A DNA stretch of 6,002 nt, from NCBI GenBank assembly GCA_017556565.1, contig JAFYMQ010000175.1, positions 1 through 6,002 of the forward strand, read 5' to 3'. The notes under the pieces were generated by a model. The model did no database searches. It was not told the origin of the DNA and worked only from the letters and a program-made list of their open reading frames with translations. The stretch is from Clostridia bacterium. Its GTDB lineage: Bacteria; Bacillota; Clostridia; Oscillospirales; Butyricicoccaceae. Made by a program: the position numbers and the translations under genes. Shown here piece after piece: positions 1 through 5,825 of this stretch (position 1 is its first letter; every line of letters starts with the position of its first letter).

Positions 1-55
1 CTTCCTCACCGAGTACAACGTAGACCTCAAAATATGGGAGAACAACAATGAATGA
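1..55 (+). CDS. C-terminal end of an upstream gene, possibly hypA (partial)
   Basis: Only the last 17 codons are in the window, read from base 2 and ending at TGA 53-55. The residues end in NVDLKIWENNNE. Codon choice (ttc, ctc, acc, gag, tac) matches the neighbouring genes, and the other two frames read poorly. The frame overlaps the hypB start by 8 bases (ATGAATGA), which suggests translational coupling. HypA, the zinc-containing nickel metallochaperone that partners HypB, normally lies directly upstream of hypB and ends in a short hydrophobic/acidic strand of this kind. The HypA identity therefore rests mainly on gene order. The diagnostic CxxC zinc motifs lie outside the window. Confidence 0.5.
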   Translation, partial: FLTEYNVDLKIWENNNE

Positions 56-716
56 ACTCAAGATAATCACCCTCAAAGAAAGCGTGTTTGAAAACAACGA
101 TCTGGATGCACAAGCTCTGCGTCAGGAGCTGACTTCACACGGGACATTTCTCATCAATCTGATGGCATCCCCCGGTGCGGGCAAGACCACCCTGCTCAGC
201 GCTCTTATCCCCCTGCTGCAAAAAGAGCTGTCGGTTGCCGTTATGGAGGCCGATATTGACTCCTCTGTAGACGCTGAGACAATAGCCAAACTGGGCGTCA
301 GGACCATTCAGCTGCACACAGGCGGCATGTGCCATCTGGACGCGGATATGTGCCGTCAGGGTCTGTATGAGCTTGGATATGAGGGATTTGATCTGGTCAT
401 ACTGGAGAACGTGGGCAATCTTGTATGCCCTGCCGAGTTTGACACCGGCGCACATATGAATATGACCATCCTGTCTGTGCCCGAAGGTCACGACAAGCCT
501 CTCAAATACCCCCTGATGTACCAAAGCTGCAGTCTGTTGGCAGTCAACAAAATTGACGTGCTGCCCTACTTTGATTTTGATATGGGCAAGCTGACCGAGT
601 ATGCCAAAATGCGCAATCCCGACATCAGCATCATGCCCGTCAGCGCAAAGACCGGTGAGGGTGTAGAGGCTCTTGCCAAGTACATTCTGAACGTAATATC
701 CTCTGCCGCGAAATAA
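48..716 (+). CDS. hypB: HypB, GTPase for nickel insertion into hydrogenase
   Basis: HypB is a cytoplasmic SIMIBI-class GTPase that, with HypA, delivers Ni(II) to the [NiFe]-hydrogenase large subunit; in some bacteria the pair also serves urease. The 222-residue protein shows a Walker A loop SPGAGKTT at 41-48, an acidic EADID stretch at 67-71, the metal-site pair C95-H96 in GGMCHLDA, the third metal-site cysteine C127 in ENVGNLVCPAEFD, the guanine-specificity motif NKID at 167-170 and SAK at 199-201. This is the complete G domain. It lacks the N-terminal CxxCGC motif and the histidine-rich tract found in some HypBs, so it looks like a short form without a nickel-storage segment. A GGGAG site (36-40) lies 7 bases before the ATG. 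The gene overlaps the preceding frame and is last before a strong terminator. Family assignment is very secure; which nickel enzyme it serves is not visible here. Confidence 0.97.
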   Translation: MNELKIITLKESVFENNDLDAQALRQELTSHGTFLINLMASPGAGKTTLLSALIPLLQKELSVAVMEADIDSSVDAETIAKLGVRTIQLHTGGMCHLDADMCRQGLYELGYEGFDLVILENVGNLVCPAEFDTGAHMNMTILSVPEGHDKPLKYPLMYQSCSLLAVNKIDVLPYFDFDMGKLTEYAKMRNPDISIMPVSAKTGEGVEALAKYILNVISSAAK

Positions 717-727
717 TCTGTACATAA

Positions 728-769
728 GCAGCCTGCCGCACAGTCAGCGGCAGGCTGCATGTTGTTTTT
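728..769 (+). terminator. Rho-independent terminator after hypB
   Basis: A perfect 12-bp GC-rich stem (728-739 with 747-758) encloses a 7-base loop (740-746) and is followed by a T-rich tail (760-768). It begins 11 bases after the hypB stop and separates the hyp operon from the methyltransferase gene. Confidence 0.9.
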
Positions 770-794
770 GGGGATGCGCTTGGGGTTATGGTTC

Positions 795-823
795 TTGTAA
801 TAGTGCGGCTATGGTGGTAAAAT
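795..823 (+). promoter_or_regulatory. Promoter for the DNA methyltransferase gene
   Basis: TTGTAA (795-800) and TAAAAT (818-823) are separated by exactly 17 bases, and a TGG (815-817) directly before the -10 box gives an extended -10. The ATG lies 30 bases further on, so the leader is short. The match to sigma-A consensus is good and the site lies just after a terminator, which supports independent transcription of the methyltransferase. Confidence 0.7.
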
Positions 824-853
824 ACTGTTATCACACAGAAAGGCGGTGAGAGC

Positions 854-1990
854 ATGGCAGAGCAGCTGCATCGGGATATTGTGCAGGAAGACCCGCGGTT
901 TTTGCGGGAGCAGATAATAACATATCTTGGCAACAAGAGGGCGCTTTTGGGCTTTATCGGTTCTGCCGTGGAGCTTGTCAAAAAAGAACTGAATACCGAC
1001 AAGCTGGATATTGTCGATCTGTTTTCAGGCTCGGGGGTAGTGTCCCGATACTTCAAAAAAGATGCCCGACATCTGTACTCCAACGATCTTGAGCCCTACT
1101 GCGAGACAATTAACCGCTGCTACCTGACAAACGCCTCCGAGGTGGATACCCATGCTCTGCAGCGGTATTATGAGGATATCTGCGCTCAGCTTGACAGCCG
1201 CCCTCTCGAGCAGGGATTTATAAGCCGACTTTATGCCCCTCATGATGACGAAAACATAAAACCCGGCGAGCGGGTTTTTTATACCTCGCGCAATGCCATG
1301 TACATAGACACGGCAAGGCAGGCGCTTGACACCCTGCCCGAGCCATACAAGACCTTTCTGCTTGCGCCGCTGCTGTTTGAAGCATCGGTGCACACCAACA
1401 CAAGCGGGGTTTTCAAGGGGTTTTACAAAAACTCCGCGAGCGGTATAGGTCAGTTTGGCGGTGACGGGCAAAATGCTCTGTCACGGATCATAGCCGACAT
1501 ATCGCTGCAGCTGCCCATATTCAGCCGCTTTGAGTGCGACGTTCAGGTACTGCGTGAGGATGCAGGCAGGCTTGCGGGACTTTTGCCCACGGTAGATCTT
1601 GTGTACATGGATCCGCCCTACAACCAGCACCCTTACGGCTCAAACTATTTTATGCTCAATCTGATAAACGATTACCGCTGCCCCGACAGTATCAGCCGCG
1701 TATCGGGCATACCCCGACATTGGAACAGGTCCCAGTTCAACAGTAAAAAATCGTCCATGGCCGCCATGAGCCGACTGTGCCACAGCCTGAAAGCCAGATA
1801 CCTGCTCATATCGTTCAGCAACGACGGATTCATCTCTCAGGATGAGATGGTAGAGCTATTGTCCGGGATCGGCGACGTGCGGGTGTTTGACACAGAGTAC
1901 AACACATTCCGTGGCTGCCGCAATCTCGGCTCCCGCGACATTCACGTAAAAGAGCTGCTCTATCTGGTCACCACCCGACACAAGGGCTGA
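854..1990 (+). CDS. D12-class adenine-specific DNA methyltransferase, apparently solitary
   Basis: Predicted to transfer a methyl group from S-adenosylmethionine to N6 of adenine in a specific DNA site. The 378 residues show the N-terminal motif YLGNKRALLGFI (24-35), the AdoMet-binding motif DLFSGSG (55-61), an acidic SNDLE turn (76-80), a long middle region holding the likely target-recognition part (about 85-245), the catalytic DPPY (253-256) in VYMDPPYNQHPYGSNYF, and late strands LLISFSND (317-324) and HVKELLYLV (364-372). The order motif I, recognition region, DPPY is that of group alpha, to which Dam belongs. The protein is about 100 residues longer than Dam, mostly in the middle. An AAAGGCGGTG ribosome site lies a few bases before the ATG. 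No restriction endonuclease is adjacent: hypB lies upstream behind a terminator and telA converges downstream. It could be a regulatory orphan methylase or the remnant of a lost restriction-modification system. The target sequence cannot be read from the protein. Confidence 0.93.
   Translation: MAEQLHRDIVQEDPRFLREQIITYLGNKRALLGFIGSAVELVKKELNTDKLDIVDLFSGSGVVSRYFKKDARHLYSNDLEPYCETINRCYLTNASEVDTHALQRYYEDICAQLDSRPLEQGFISRLYAPHDDENIKPGERVFYTSRNAMYIDTARQALDTLPEPYKTFLLAPLLFEASVHTNTSGVFKGFYKNSASGIGQFGGDGQNALSRIIADISLQLPIFSRFECDVQVLREDAGRLAGLLPTVDLVYMDPPYNQHPYGSNYFMLNLINDYRCPDSISRVSGIPRHWNRSQFNSKKSSMAAMSRLCHSLKARYLLISFSNDGFISQDEMVELLSGIGDVRVFDTEYNTFRGCRNLGSRDIHVKELLYLVTTRHKG
1258..1280 (+). other. Terminator-like hairpin inside the methyltransferase gene
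   Basis: AAAACCCG (1258-1265) can pair with CGGGTTTT (1271-1278) across a 5-base loop, and the right arm runs into six Ts (1275-1280). The shape is that of a weak intrinsic terminator about 400 bases into the coding sequence. Only four of the eight pairs are G-C or C-G, and the sequence also encodes ordinary protein (KPGERVF), so chance is quite possible. Confidence 0.3.
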
Positions 1991-2001
1991 GTTTTCAGCC
2001 C
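1984..2001. terminator. Short hairpin shared by two convergent gene ends
   Basis: GGGCTGA (1984-1990) pairs with TCAGCCC (1995-2001) around a GTTT loop. The left arm contains the methyltransferase stop codon and the right arm contains the telA stop codon on the other strand; both genes end GGC-TGA. The hairpin is therefore the whole intergenic region. Neither flank has a strong T-tract, so it may terminate only weakly, or mainly protect 3' ends. Confidence 0.5.
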
Positions 2002-3035
2002 ATTTCGGTCTCCCGCAGCTCCCTGCCAAGCCTGATCAGCTCATCGTGGAGACGGATGCGGCTCTCCTGTCCGTTTTGCCTCAATTGGTTGACCTCGTCA
2101 ACTGTTTCTTTCAAGGTTTGGTTTACCTTGTGCAATGTGCCAATGTCCACCCACGGCCTTTCCGACTGCCCTACGGCGCCAAGTACGGCCTGCTTGAGCC
2201 GTCTGCCGTTGGACTCCAGCAGGTTGTTGGTCATATCGGTCAGCTGCTGCGCCATGCAGGATGCCTGAATGGTATGGCCGCTGCTCAGCGCTATGACCAT
2301 CTGACTCTTCCACAGAGGTATGGTATTGTTGAGCGCCGAGCCTAACTTTTGCGCCATCAGTGTGTCGCTGCTCTGCACCATACGCAGCTGAGGCAGTGCC
2401 TGCAGGCATACCGTATACGTCAGGTGCAGGTCAACAAGGCGCTTTTCAAACCTTTCGCAGCAGGTCTTGAGAGTCTGCAGATTTTGTTTGTCCTGCAGGC
2501 TGCCCCTGTCGGCAGCCGACTGCATTGCCGCCATATCTCCGCGCCGAACACTCTCAAGCTTGTTATTGCCTGCCGCGATGTAGAGTGCCAGCTCCTCAAG
2601 GGTGTTTTGGTTGGCATCGTACATCAGATCCATAAGCTCGATATCCCGCAGCAGACTGTGGAGGGATTTTTGCAGGGATAAAGACAGCTTTTCCACCGAT
2701 TTTTCGGCTTTGATGCAGCGGTTTTTCAGGACTGCGAGGGCACGGCGGGGGTCTTTTTTGCCAAGTTTTTGGCTCCATTGGTCTATATCCTCAAGCCCCG
2801 AGCCAAGACGGTTCAGGCAGTCGCCGATCTCGCCAAGCTCCTTGCTCCTGACCGTTTTCAGCACACTGTCGGACAGTTCGCTCAGCCTGCGCTGGGCATC
2901 TGCGCCGTAATTGAGGGCGCAGTCGGGGGATGTGAGGTCTATGGTGTCTTCTATATCCCAAATACGCTGCCGAATCGGCTCCGATACAGCATTGCTGTCG
3001 GGCAGGTATTTTAACTCAACGGGCAGGTTGGTCAT
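1995..3035 (-). CDS. TelA/KlaA-family toxic anion resistance protein
   Basis: TelA-family proteins are soluble, largely helical proteins, first named for plasmid tellurite resistance (KlaA/TelA). The chromosomal Firmicute members (such as B. subtilis YaaN) have been linked to envelope or toxic-agent stress, with no defined biochemical activity. The protein has 346 residues and is helical, with charged amphipathic stretches throughout. The family signature is clear: SSDTLMAQKLGSALNNTIPLWK (222-243, in two parts SSDTLMAQKL and GSALNNTIPLWK), followed by LTDMTNNLLESNGRRLK (265-281). No membrane segment is visible. The start is placed at 3035 (MTNLP) because a perfect AGGAGG on the minus strand (3047-3042) lies 6 bases before it; the ATG at 3041 abuts that site, and a longer open frame to 3140 runs inside xpaC. 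The xpaC stop codon overlaps the ribosome site, so the two are tightly coupled. Function beyond the family name is inference. Confidence 0.93.
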   Translation of the reverse strand: MTNLPVELKYLPDSNAVSEPIRQRIWDIEDTIDLTSPDCALNYGADAQRRLSELSDSVLKTVRSKELGEIGDCLNRLGSGLEDIDQWSQKLGKKDPRRALAVLKNRCIKAEKSVEKLSLSLQKSLHSLLRDIELMDLMYDANQNTLEELALYIAAGNNKLESVRRGDMAAMQSAADRGSLQDKQNLQTLKTCCERFEKRLVDLHLTYTVCLQALPQLRMVQSSDTLMAQKLGSALNNTIPLWKSQMVIALSSGHTIQASCMAQQLTDMTNNLLESNGRRLKQAVLGAVGQSERPWVDIGTLHKVNQTLKETVDEVNQLRQNGQESRIRLHDELIRLGRELRETEMG

Positions 3036-3041
3036 AATCAT

Positions 3042-3047
3042 CCTCCT
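3042..3047 (-). promoter_or_regulatory. Strong ribosome binding site deciding the telA start
   Basis: A consensus AGGAGG read on the minus strand. Its first base is the second base of the xpaC stop codon (TAG, 3048-3046). The spacing of 6 bases favours the ATG at 3035 over the one at 3041. Confidence 0.8.
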
Positions 3048-3660
3048 AAGTATCTGTTGGCGCGATGCCGCAGACTGTGAGCATCCTGCATAGGGCTTTT
3101 GCCTCGGCTTTGACGTACAGCCGTTCTCTGCCGCCTGCATCCTGCAGGACGTTTTGCAGAGAGATGTTCAGTCTGTCAAAGGCATCGTCTATGGCATCGA
3201 GGGTCGGTCTGTTCCCGTCACACAGTTCCCCCTCAAGTTTTGCATACGTCACGGCAAGATCGGCTGCGGCAGGCAGACTGAGGCGGCTCAGTACCGACAC
3301 AGTATCACGGTCAAGGCTGTTTTTTGCGCCGGCAAGACGTCTGCACAGCCCGATGCAGGTCTCAAGCTTTGCCCTGAAAGGCTTGCCTGATATTTCTGCT
3401 GCTGCAAGCTCCAGTCTGAGCAGGGTGTTTTCCCAATCGGCGGGCAGCGGATTGGCATCGCTTCCCCTATCGGTCAGATACACCAGCCGCCGCGGCAGCA
3501 AAAGCTCAAGCAAAAGATACACCCCCGCAACCCCGACCGCTGCGGCAATATAAGCCTGCACGCCCCTCATGGGATGGCTCAGGACAAAAGCTGCCGCCGT
3601 AACGGGCATTGAGCAGACAGGCAGCCTGCTCAAAACAAACCGCTCAAAACCATCGGACAC
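3046..3660 (-). CDS. XpaC-like membrane protein (halogen-indolyl phosphate hydrolysis family)
   Basis: A 204-residue protein with two hydrophobic N-terminal segments (about 15-28 and 36-56) forming a likely membrane hairpin, then a charged helical cytoplasmic domain. The pattern SLPAAADLAVTYAKLEGEL (128-146), followed by AIDDAFDRLNISLQNVL (156-172), resembles the XpaC family (5-bromo-4-chloroindolyl phosphate hydrolysis protein), where a Leu-Pro...Tyr helix precedes a helix beginning Ala-Phe. The best support is context: xpaC and a telA-family gene are neighbours in B. subtilis (xpaC-yaaN) and many clostridia, as here. The start is GTG at 3660, with AGAGGTGG on the minus strand 4 bases upstream (7 from AGAGG). 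It is the first gene of a two-gene unit whose stop overlaps the telA ribosome site. The family name comes from a phenotype and not from a proven enzyme; a role as membrane partner of TelA is inference. Confidence 0.7.
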   Translation of the reverse strand: MSDGFERFVLSRLPVCSMPVTAAAFVLSHPMRGVQAYIAAAVGVAGVYLLLELLLPRRLVYLTDRGSDANPLPADWENTLLRLELAAAEISGKPFRAKLETCIGLCRRLAGAKNSLDRDTVSVLSRLSLPAAADLAVTYAKLEGELCDGNRPTLDAIDDAFDRLNISLQNVLQDAGGRERLYVKAEAKALCRMLTVCGIAPTDT

Positions 3661-3689
3661 GATACCACCTCTGCATGCGTGATCTTTGT

Positions 3690-3716
3690 CTTATATATTA
3701 TTCAAAACTCTGTCAA
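3690..3716 (-). promoter_or_regulatory. Likely promoter for xpaC-telA
   Basis: On the minus strand a perfect TTGACA (3716-3711) is followed by TATAAG (3695-3690) after 15 bases, or by TATATA (3697-3692) after 13. The -35 box is consensus but the spacing is shorter than ideal. It lies about 30 bases before the xpaC ribosome site and overlaps the -35 box of the opposing proC promoter. Confidence 0.5.
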
Positions 3717-3739
3717 TAAATTATAAACTGTGCTATAAT
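3710..3739 (+). promoter_or_regulatory. Promoter for proC and the chromate-transporter genes
   Basis: CTGTCA (3710-3715; 4 of 6 consensus bases) and a perfect TATAAT (3734-3739) are separated by 18 bases, and TGC (3731-3733) makes an extended -10. The region is strikingly AT-rich compared with the genes on either side. The leader to the proC ATG is only about 30 bases, too short for a riboswitch. Confidence 0.75.
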
Positions 3740-3775
3740 ATATCCGCTATATCCAAAAACGAAAGGAATACTGAT

Positions 3776-4579
3776 ATGAAATACAAACTCGGTGCCATCG
3801 GTTACGGCAATATGGGCAGCGCTATTCTGGCAGGCGCGGTAAAAAACAGCATTTGTTCAGCTTGCGAGATCGCCGTGTTCGATCTGTCTCAGGACAAGCG
3901 CTGCGAGTGCGAGCAGGCAGGCTACAAGCTGCTGGGCAGTGCAAAGGAAGTGTTTGAAAGCTGCGAGAAGGTTCTGTTTGCCGTCAAGCCTCAGGGCATG
4001 GAGGGACTGCTGGCTGAGCTGAAGGACGCCGCCAAGCCCTATCCCACCGTTATCAGCATTGTTGCAGGCTATCCCTCAAGCAAGATCCGCACCGTGCTGG
4101 ACAATATTCACATAGTCAGGGTCATGCCCAACACTCCCCTGCTGCTTGGCTGCGGTGCTACCGCGCTGTGTGCATGTCAGGGCACAGAGCAGGGTGAGCT
4201 TACAGACGTGGAAAAGCTCTTTGCTGCGCTGGGCGAGACCTATATCATCGAAGAAGAAAAAATGAACGAGATCATAGCCGTCAACGGCTCCTCCCCTGCA
4301 TTTGTCTACTATTTTATCGAGGCAATCGCACGTTGGGGCGAGAGTGTGGGACTGAGCTATGAAGATTGCCTGCGTCTGTGCGCCAAGACATTTGAGGGCA
4401 GCGCAAAAATGATCCTCAAGGGTGACGTGCCCCCCGCCGAGCTTATCAGACGTGTATGCTCCCCCGGCGGCACTACCATCGCCGCTATGAACGTGCTTGA
4501 GAGCGAGCAGGTAGCCGAGTCTATTGCCAAGGCTGCCGATGCCTGCACCAAGCGCGCCATTGAGCTGGGCAAGATGTAA
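3776..4579 (+). CDS. proC: Pyrroline-5-carboxylate reductase
   Basis: Catalyses the last step of proline synthesis: NAD(P)H-dependent reduction of 1-pyrroline-5-carboxylate to L-proline in the cytoplasm. The 267 residues match the family's usual length. The N-terminal Rossmann dinucleotide motif is GAIGYGNMGSAILAG (6-20), with a second cofactor-side loop FAVKPQ (68-73), then MPNTP (117-121), NGSSPAFVYYFIEA (170-183; usually SGSGPAY/F) in the substrate-binding helical domain, and the C-terminal signature SPGGTT (229-234). The open frame continues upstream to 3686, but ATG 3776 is the start: AAAGGA (3762-3767) sits 8 bases before it and the promoter -10 box lies between the two. The gene is divergent from xpaC. 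Sixteen bases separate it from the first chromate-transporter gene with no terminator between, so read-through into those genes is likely. Confidence 0.97.
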   Translation: MKYKLGAIGYGNMGSAILAGAVKNSICSACEIAVFDLSQDKRCECEQAGYKLLGSAKEVFESCEKVLFAVKPQGMEGLLAELKDAAKPYPTVISIVAGYPSSKIRTVLDNIHIVRVMPNTPLLLGCGATALCACQGTEQGELTDVEKLFAALGETYIIEEEKMNEIIAVNGSSPAFVYYFIEAIARWGESVGLSYEDCLRLCAKTFEGSAKMILKGDVPPAELIRRVCSPGGTTIAAMNVLESEQVAESIAKAADACTKRAIELGKM

Positions 4580-4595
4580 AGGCGGGCAAAGAGAA

Positions 4596-5174
4596 ATGCA
4601 CATCTTGATTGATTTATTCTTCACCTTTGCAAAAATCGGCCTGTTCACCTTTGGCGGCGGCTATGCCATGATCGCCATGATCGAAAACATCTGCGTAGAG
4701 TAAAAAAAGTGGATCTCCCACGACGAAATGATGAACATAACAGTCATCGCAGAGTCCACGCCCGGGCCTATTGCTATCAACTGCGCAACGTTTACCGGCT
4801 ACAAGAAGGCAGGCTTTGCAGGCTCGCTGGCTGCAACCCTTGGCATGATCGTTCCGTCATTTGTCGTTATCTTTCTTATCTCTATGTTCCTCGACAACTT
4901 TTTGGAGCTTACCGTCATCGCCAATGGGTTCAAGGGTATTAAAATTGCCGTCGGTATTTTGATCCTTGATGCCGCAATTATCATGATCAGAAAAATGCAC
5001 AAAAAAATACTGCCCCGCGTGATCATGGTATGTGCCGCTGTTATAATGCTCTGCATCAATATCTTTGCATGGAATATCTCCTCGATCAGTCTTATGCTGA
5101 TTGCGGCAGTTGTCAGCCTGACAATCTTTGCACTCAACGGCGCACCTGATATGAAAGGTGGTGCAAAGAAATGA
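4596..5174 (+). pseudogene. First short chromate-transporter (CHR-domain) gene, interrupted by an in-frame stop
   Basis: Short ChrA-type proteins have one CHR domain and work in pairs; the family is named for chromate efflux. The whole frame from ATG 4596 to TGA 5172-5174 reads as one 192-residue CHR protein except that codon 36 (4701-4703) is TAA. Before it: MHILIDLFFTFAKIGLFTFG, then GGYAMIAMIENICVE. After it, in the same frame: KKWISHDEMM, ESTPGP (53-58), GYKKAGFAGSLAATLG, and hydrophobic segments near 75-95, 110-125 and 145-185. Family members usually read VEKKKW here, so an AAA-to-TAA change explains the break. No frame shift is seen. The part still open from an ATG, 4728-5174, starts without a ribosome site and lacks the first membrane segment. 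The rest is well preserved, including the ATGA overlap with the next gene, so the lesion is recent or a sequencing error. Confidence 0.8.
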
Positions 5175-5734
5175 TCTATCTTGACTTGTTCTTTGGATTT
5201 TTGAAAGTCGGCTGCTTTGCTTTTGGCGGAGCTTACGGTGCTATTCCTTTGATACGCGACGTGGTAATGTCCTACGGCTGGCTGAGCGAGGATATGCTGA
5301 CCTATATGATCGCCGTCAGCGAAAGTACGCCCGGCCCGATCATGGTAAATCTTGCCACCTATATCGGCAGCAGTCAGGGCGGATTTTTGGGCGCGGTTAT
5401 CGCAACTCTGGCCGTTGTTCTCCCGTCGTTTCTGATTATCCTGCTGGTAACGGCGCTGCTCAAAACAGCATTAAAAAACAAATACGTGCAGGCTGTTCTG
5501 CGCGGTTTGAAGCCCTGTGTCATCGGTATCGTGCTGGCAACCGGTATCTATATGGTATTGACCAATTGTCTGGGCGCATTCTCCGCAATCAAAGTCAACG
5601 TGCAGTCTGTCATTGTTACCGCGATTCTGGCGCTGGCGATGCTTGTTTACAAGCATATTGCAAACAAAAAATTGTCGCCCATTCTGTTGATAGTAATATC
5701 GGCAGTCGCGGGAGCGGTCGTATACGGAATATAA
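5171..5734 (+). CDS. Second short chromate-transporter (CHR-domain) protein
   Basis: An intact 187-residue membrane protein with one CHR domain. It shows the N-terminal FGGAYGAIPLI (18-28), the core ESTPGP (51-56) followed by NLATYIG, GFLGAVIATLAVVLPSF (71-87), and GLKPCVIGIV (112-121, the family's G-L/I-K/R-P helix). Hydrophobic segments lie near 6-27, 72-97, 112-132, 145-162 and 168-186. It is a diverged paralogue of the gene before it. Its ATG overlaps that gene's stop (ATGA), with AAAGGTGG (5154-5161) 9 bases upstream. In this family two half-size proteins are thought to assemble as one transporter, exchanging chromate or sulfate-like anions; the natural substrate in an anaerobe is uncertain. 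Translation may depend on coupling to the interrupted gene upstream, although its own ribosome site looks good enough for independent starts. Confidence 0.92.
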   Translation: MIYLDLFFGFLKVGCFAFGGAYGAIPLIRDVVMSYGWLSEDMLTYMIAVSESTPGPIMVNLATYIGSSQGGFLGAVIATLAVVLPSFLIILLVTALLKTALKNKYVQAVLRGLKPCVIGIVLATGIYMVLTNCLGAFSAIKVNVQSVIVTAILALAMLVYKHIANKKLSPILLIVISAVAGAVVYGI

Positions 5735-5763
5735 ATCTACGGCTTGGCGTCACCCAAAAATAT

Positions 5764-5807
5764 AAAAAGGCGATACCCGATTGCAAAAATCGGGTGTCGC
5801 CTTTTTT
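5764..5807. terminator. Long two-way Rho-independent terminator
   Basis: A 19-bp stem (5764-5782 with 5788-5806) closes on a 5-base loop (5783-5787), with a single G-U pair (5774/5796). The A-run on the left and T-run on the right give a U-tract in both directions. It lies between the convergent second chromate-transporter gene and the minus-strand gene ending at 5826, and can serve both. Confidence 0.95.
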
Positions 5808-5825
5808 GTTGTAGGATTTTGTCTG

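Noticed and set aside
135..725. 196-residue open frame on the minus strand
   Set aside because: Lies wholly opposite hypB, whose motifs are unmistakable; it reads as low-meaning sequence, has no ribosome site, and its start is inside hypB.
1025..1471. 148-residue open frame on the minus strand
   Set aside because: Antisense to the methyltransferase core, including its AdoMet motif region; no ribosome site or recognisable domain.
3036..3140. N-terminal extension of telA by 35 codons
   Set aside because: It overlaps the end of xpaC in another frame, while AGGAGG at 3047-3042 is ideally spaced for the ATG at 3035.
3739..3754. Direct repeat TATATCC (3739-3745 and 3748-3754) before proC, considered as an operator
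   Set aside because: Only 7 bases in an AT-rich leader; too short and too likely by chance to call.
3686..3775. N-terminal extension of proC by 30 codons
   Set aside because: It would start upstream of the proC promoter boxes, and the family begins with the MKYKLGAIGYGNMG segment at 3776, which has a good ribosome site.
4076..4648. 190-residue open frame on the minus strand
   Set aside because: Antisense to proC and the start of the first transporter gene; explained by the codon bias of proC, with no recognisable domain.
4701..4703. TAA as a reassigned sense codon
   Set aside because: hypB, proC, the second transporter gene and the minus-strand gene at 5826 all end at TAA exactly where their families end, so TAA is a normal stop here.
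5566..5814. 82-residue plus-strand frame overlapping the second transporter gene
   Set aside because: It is an out-of-frame shadow that runs through the terminator hairpin, with no ribosome site.
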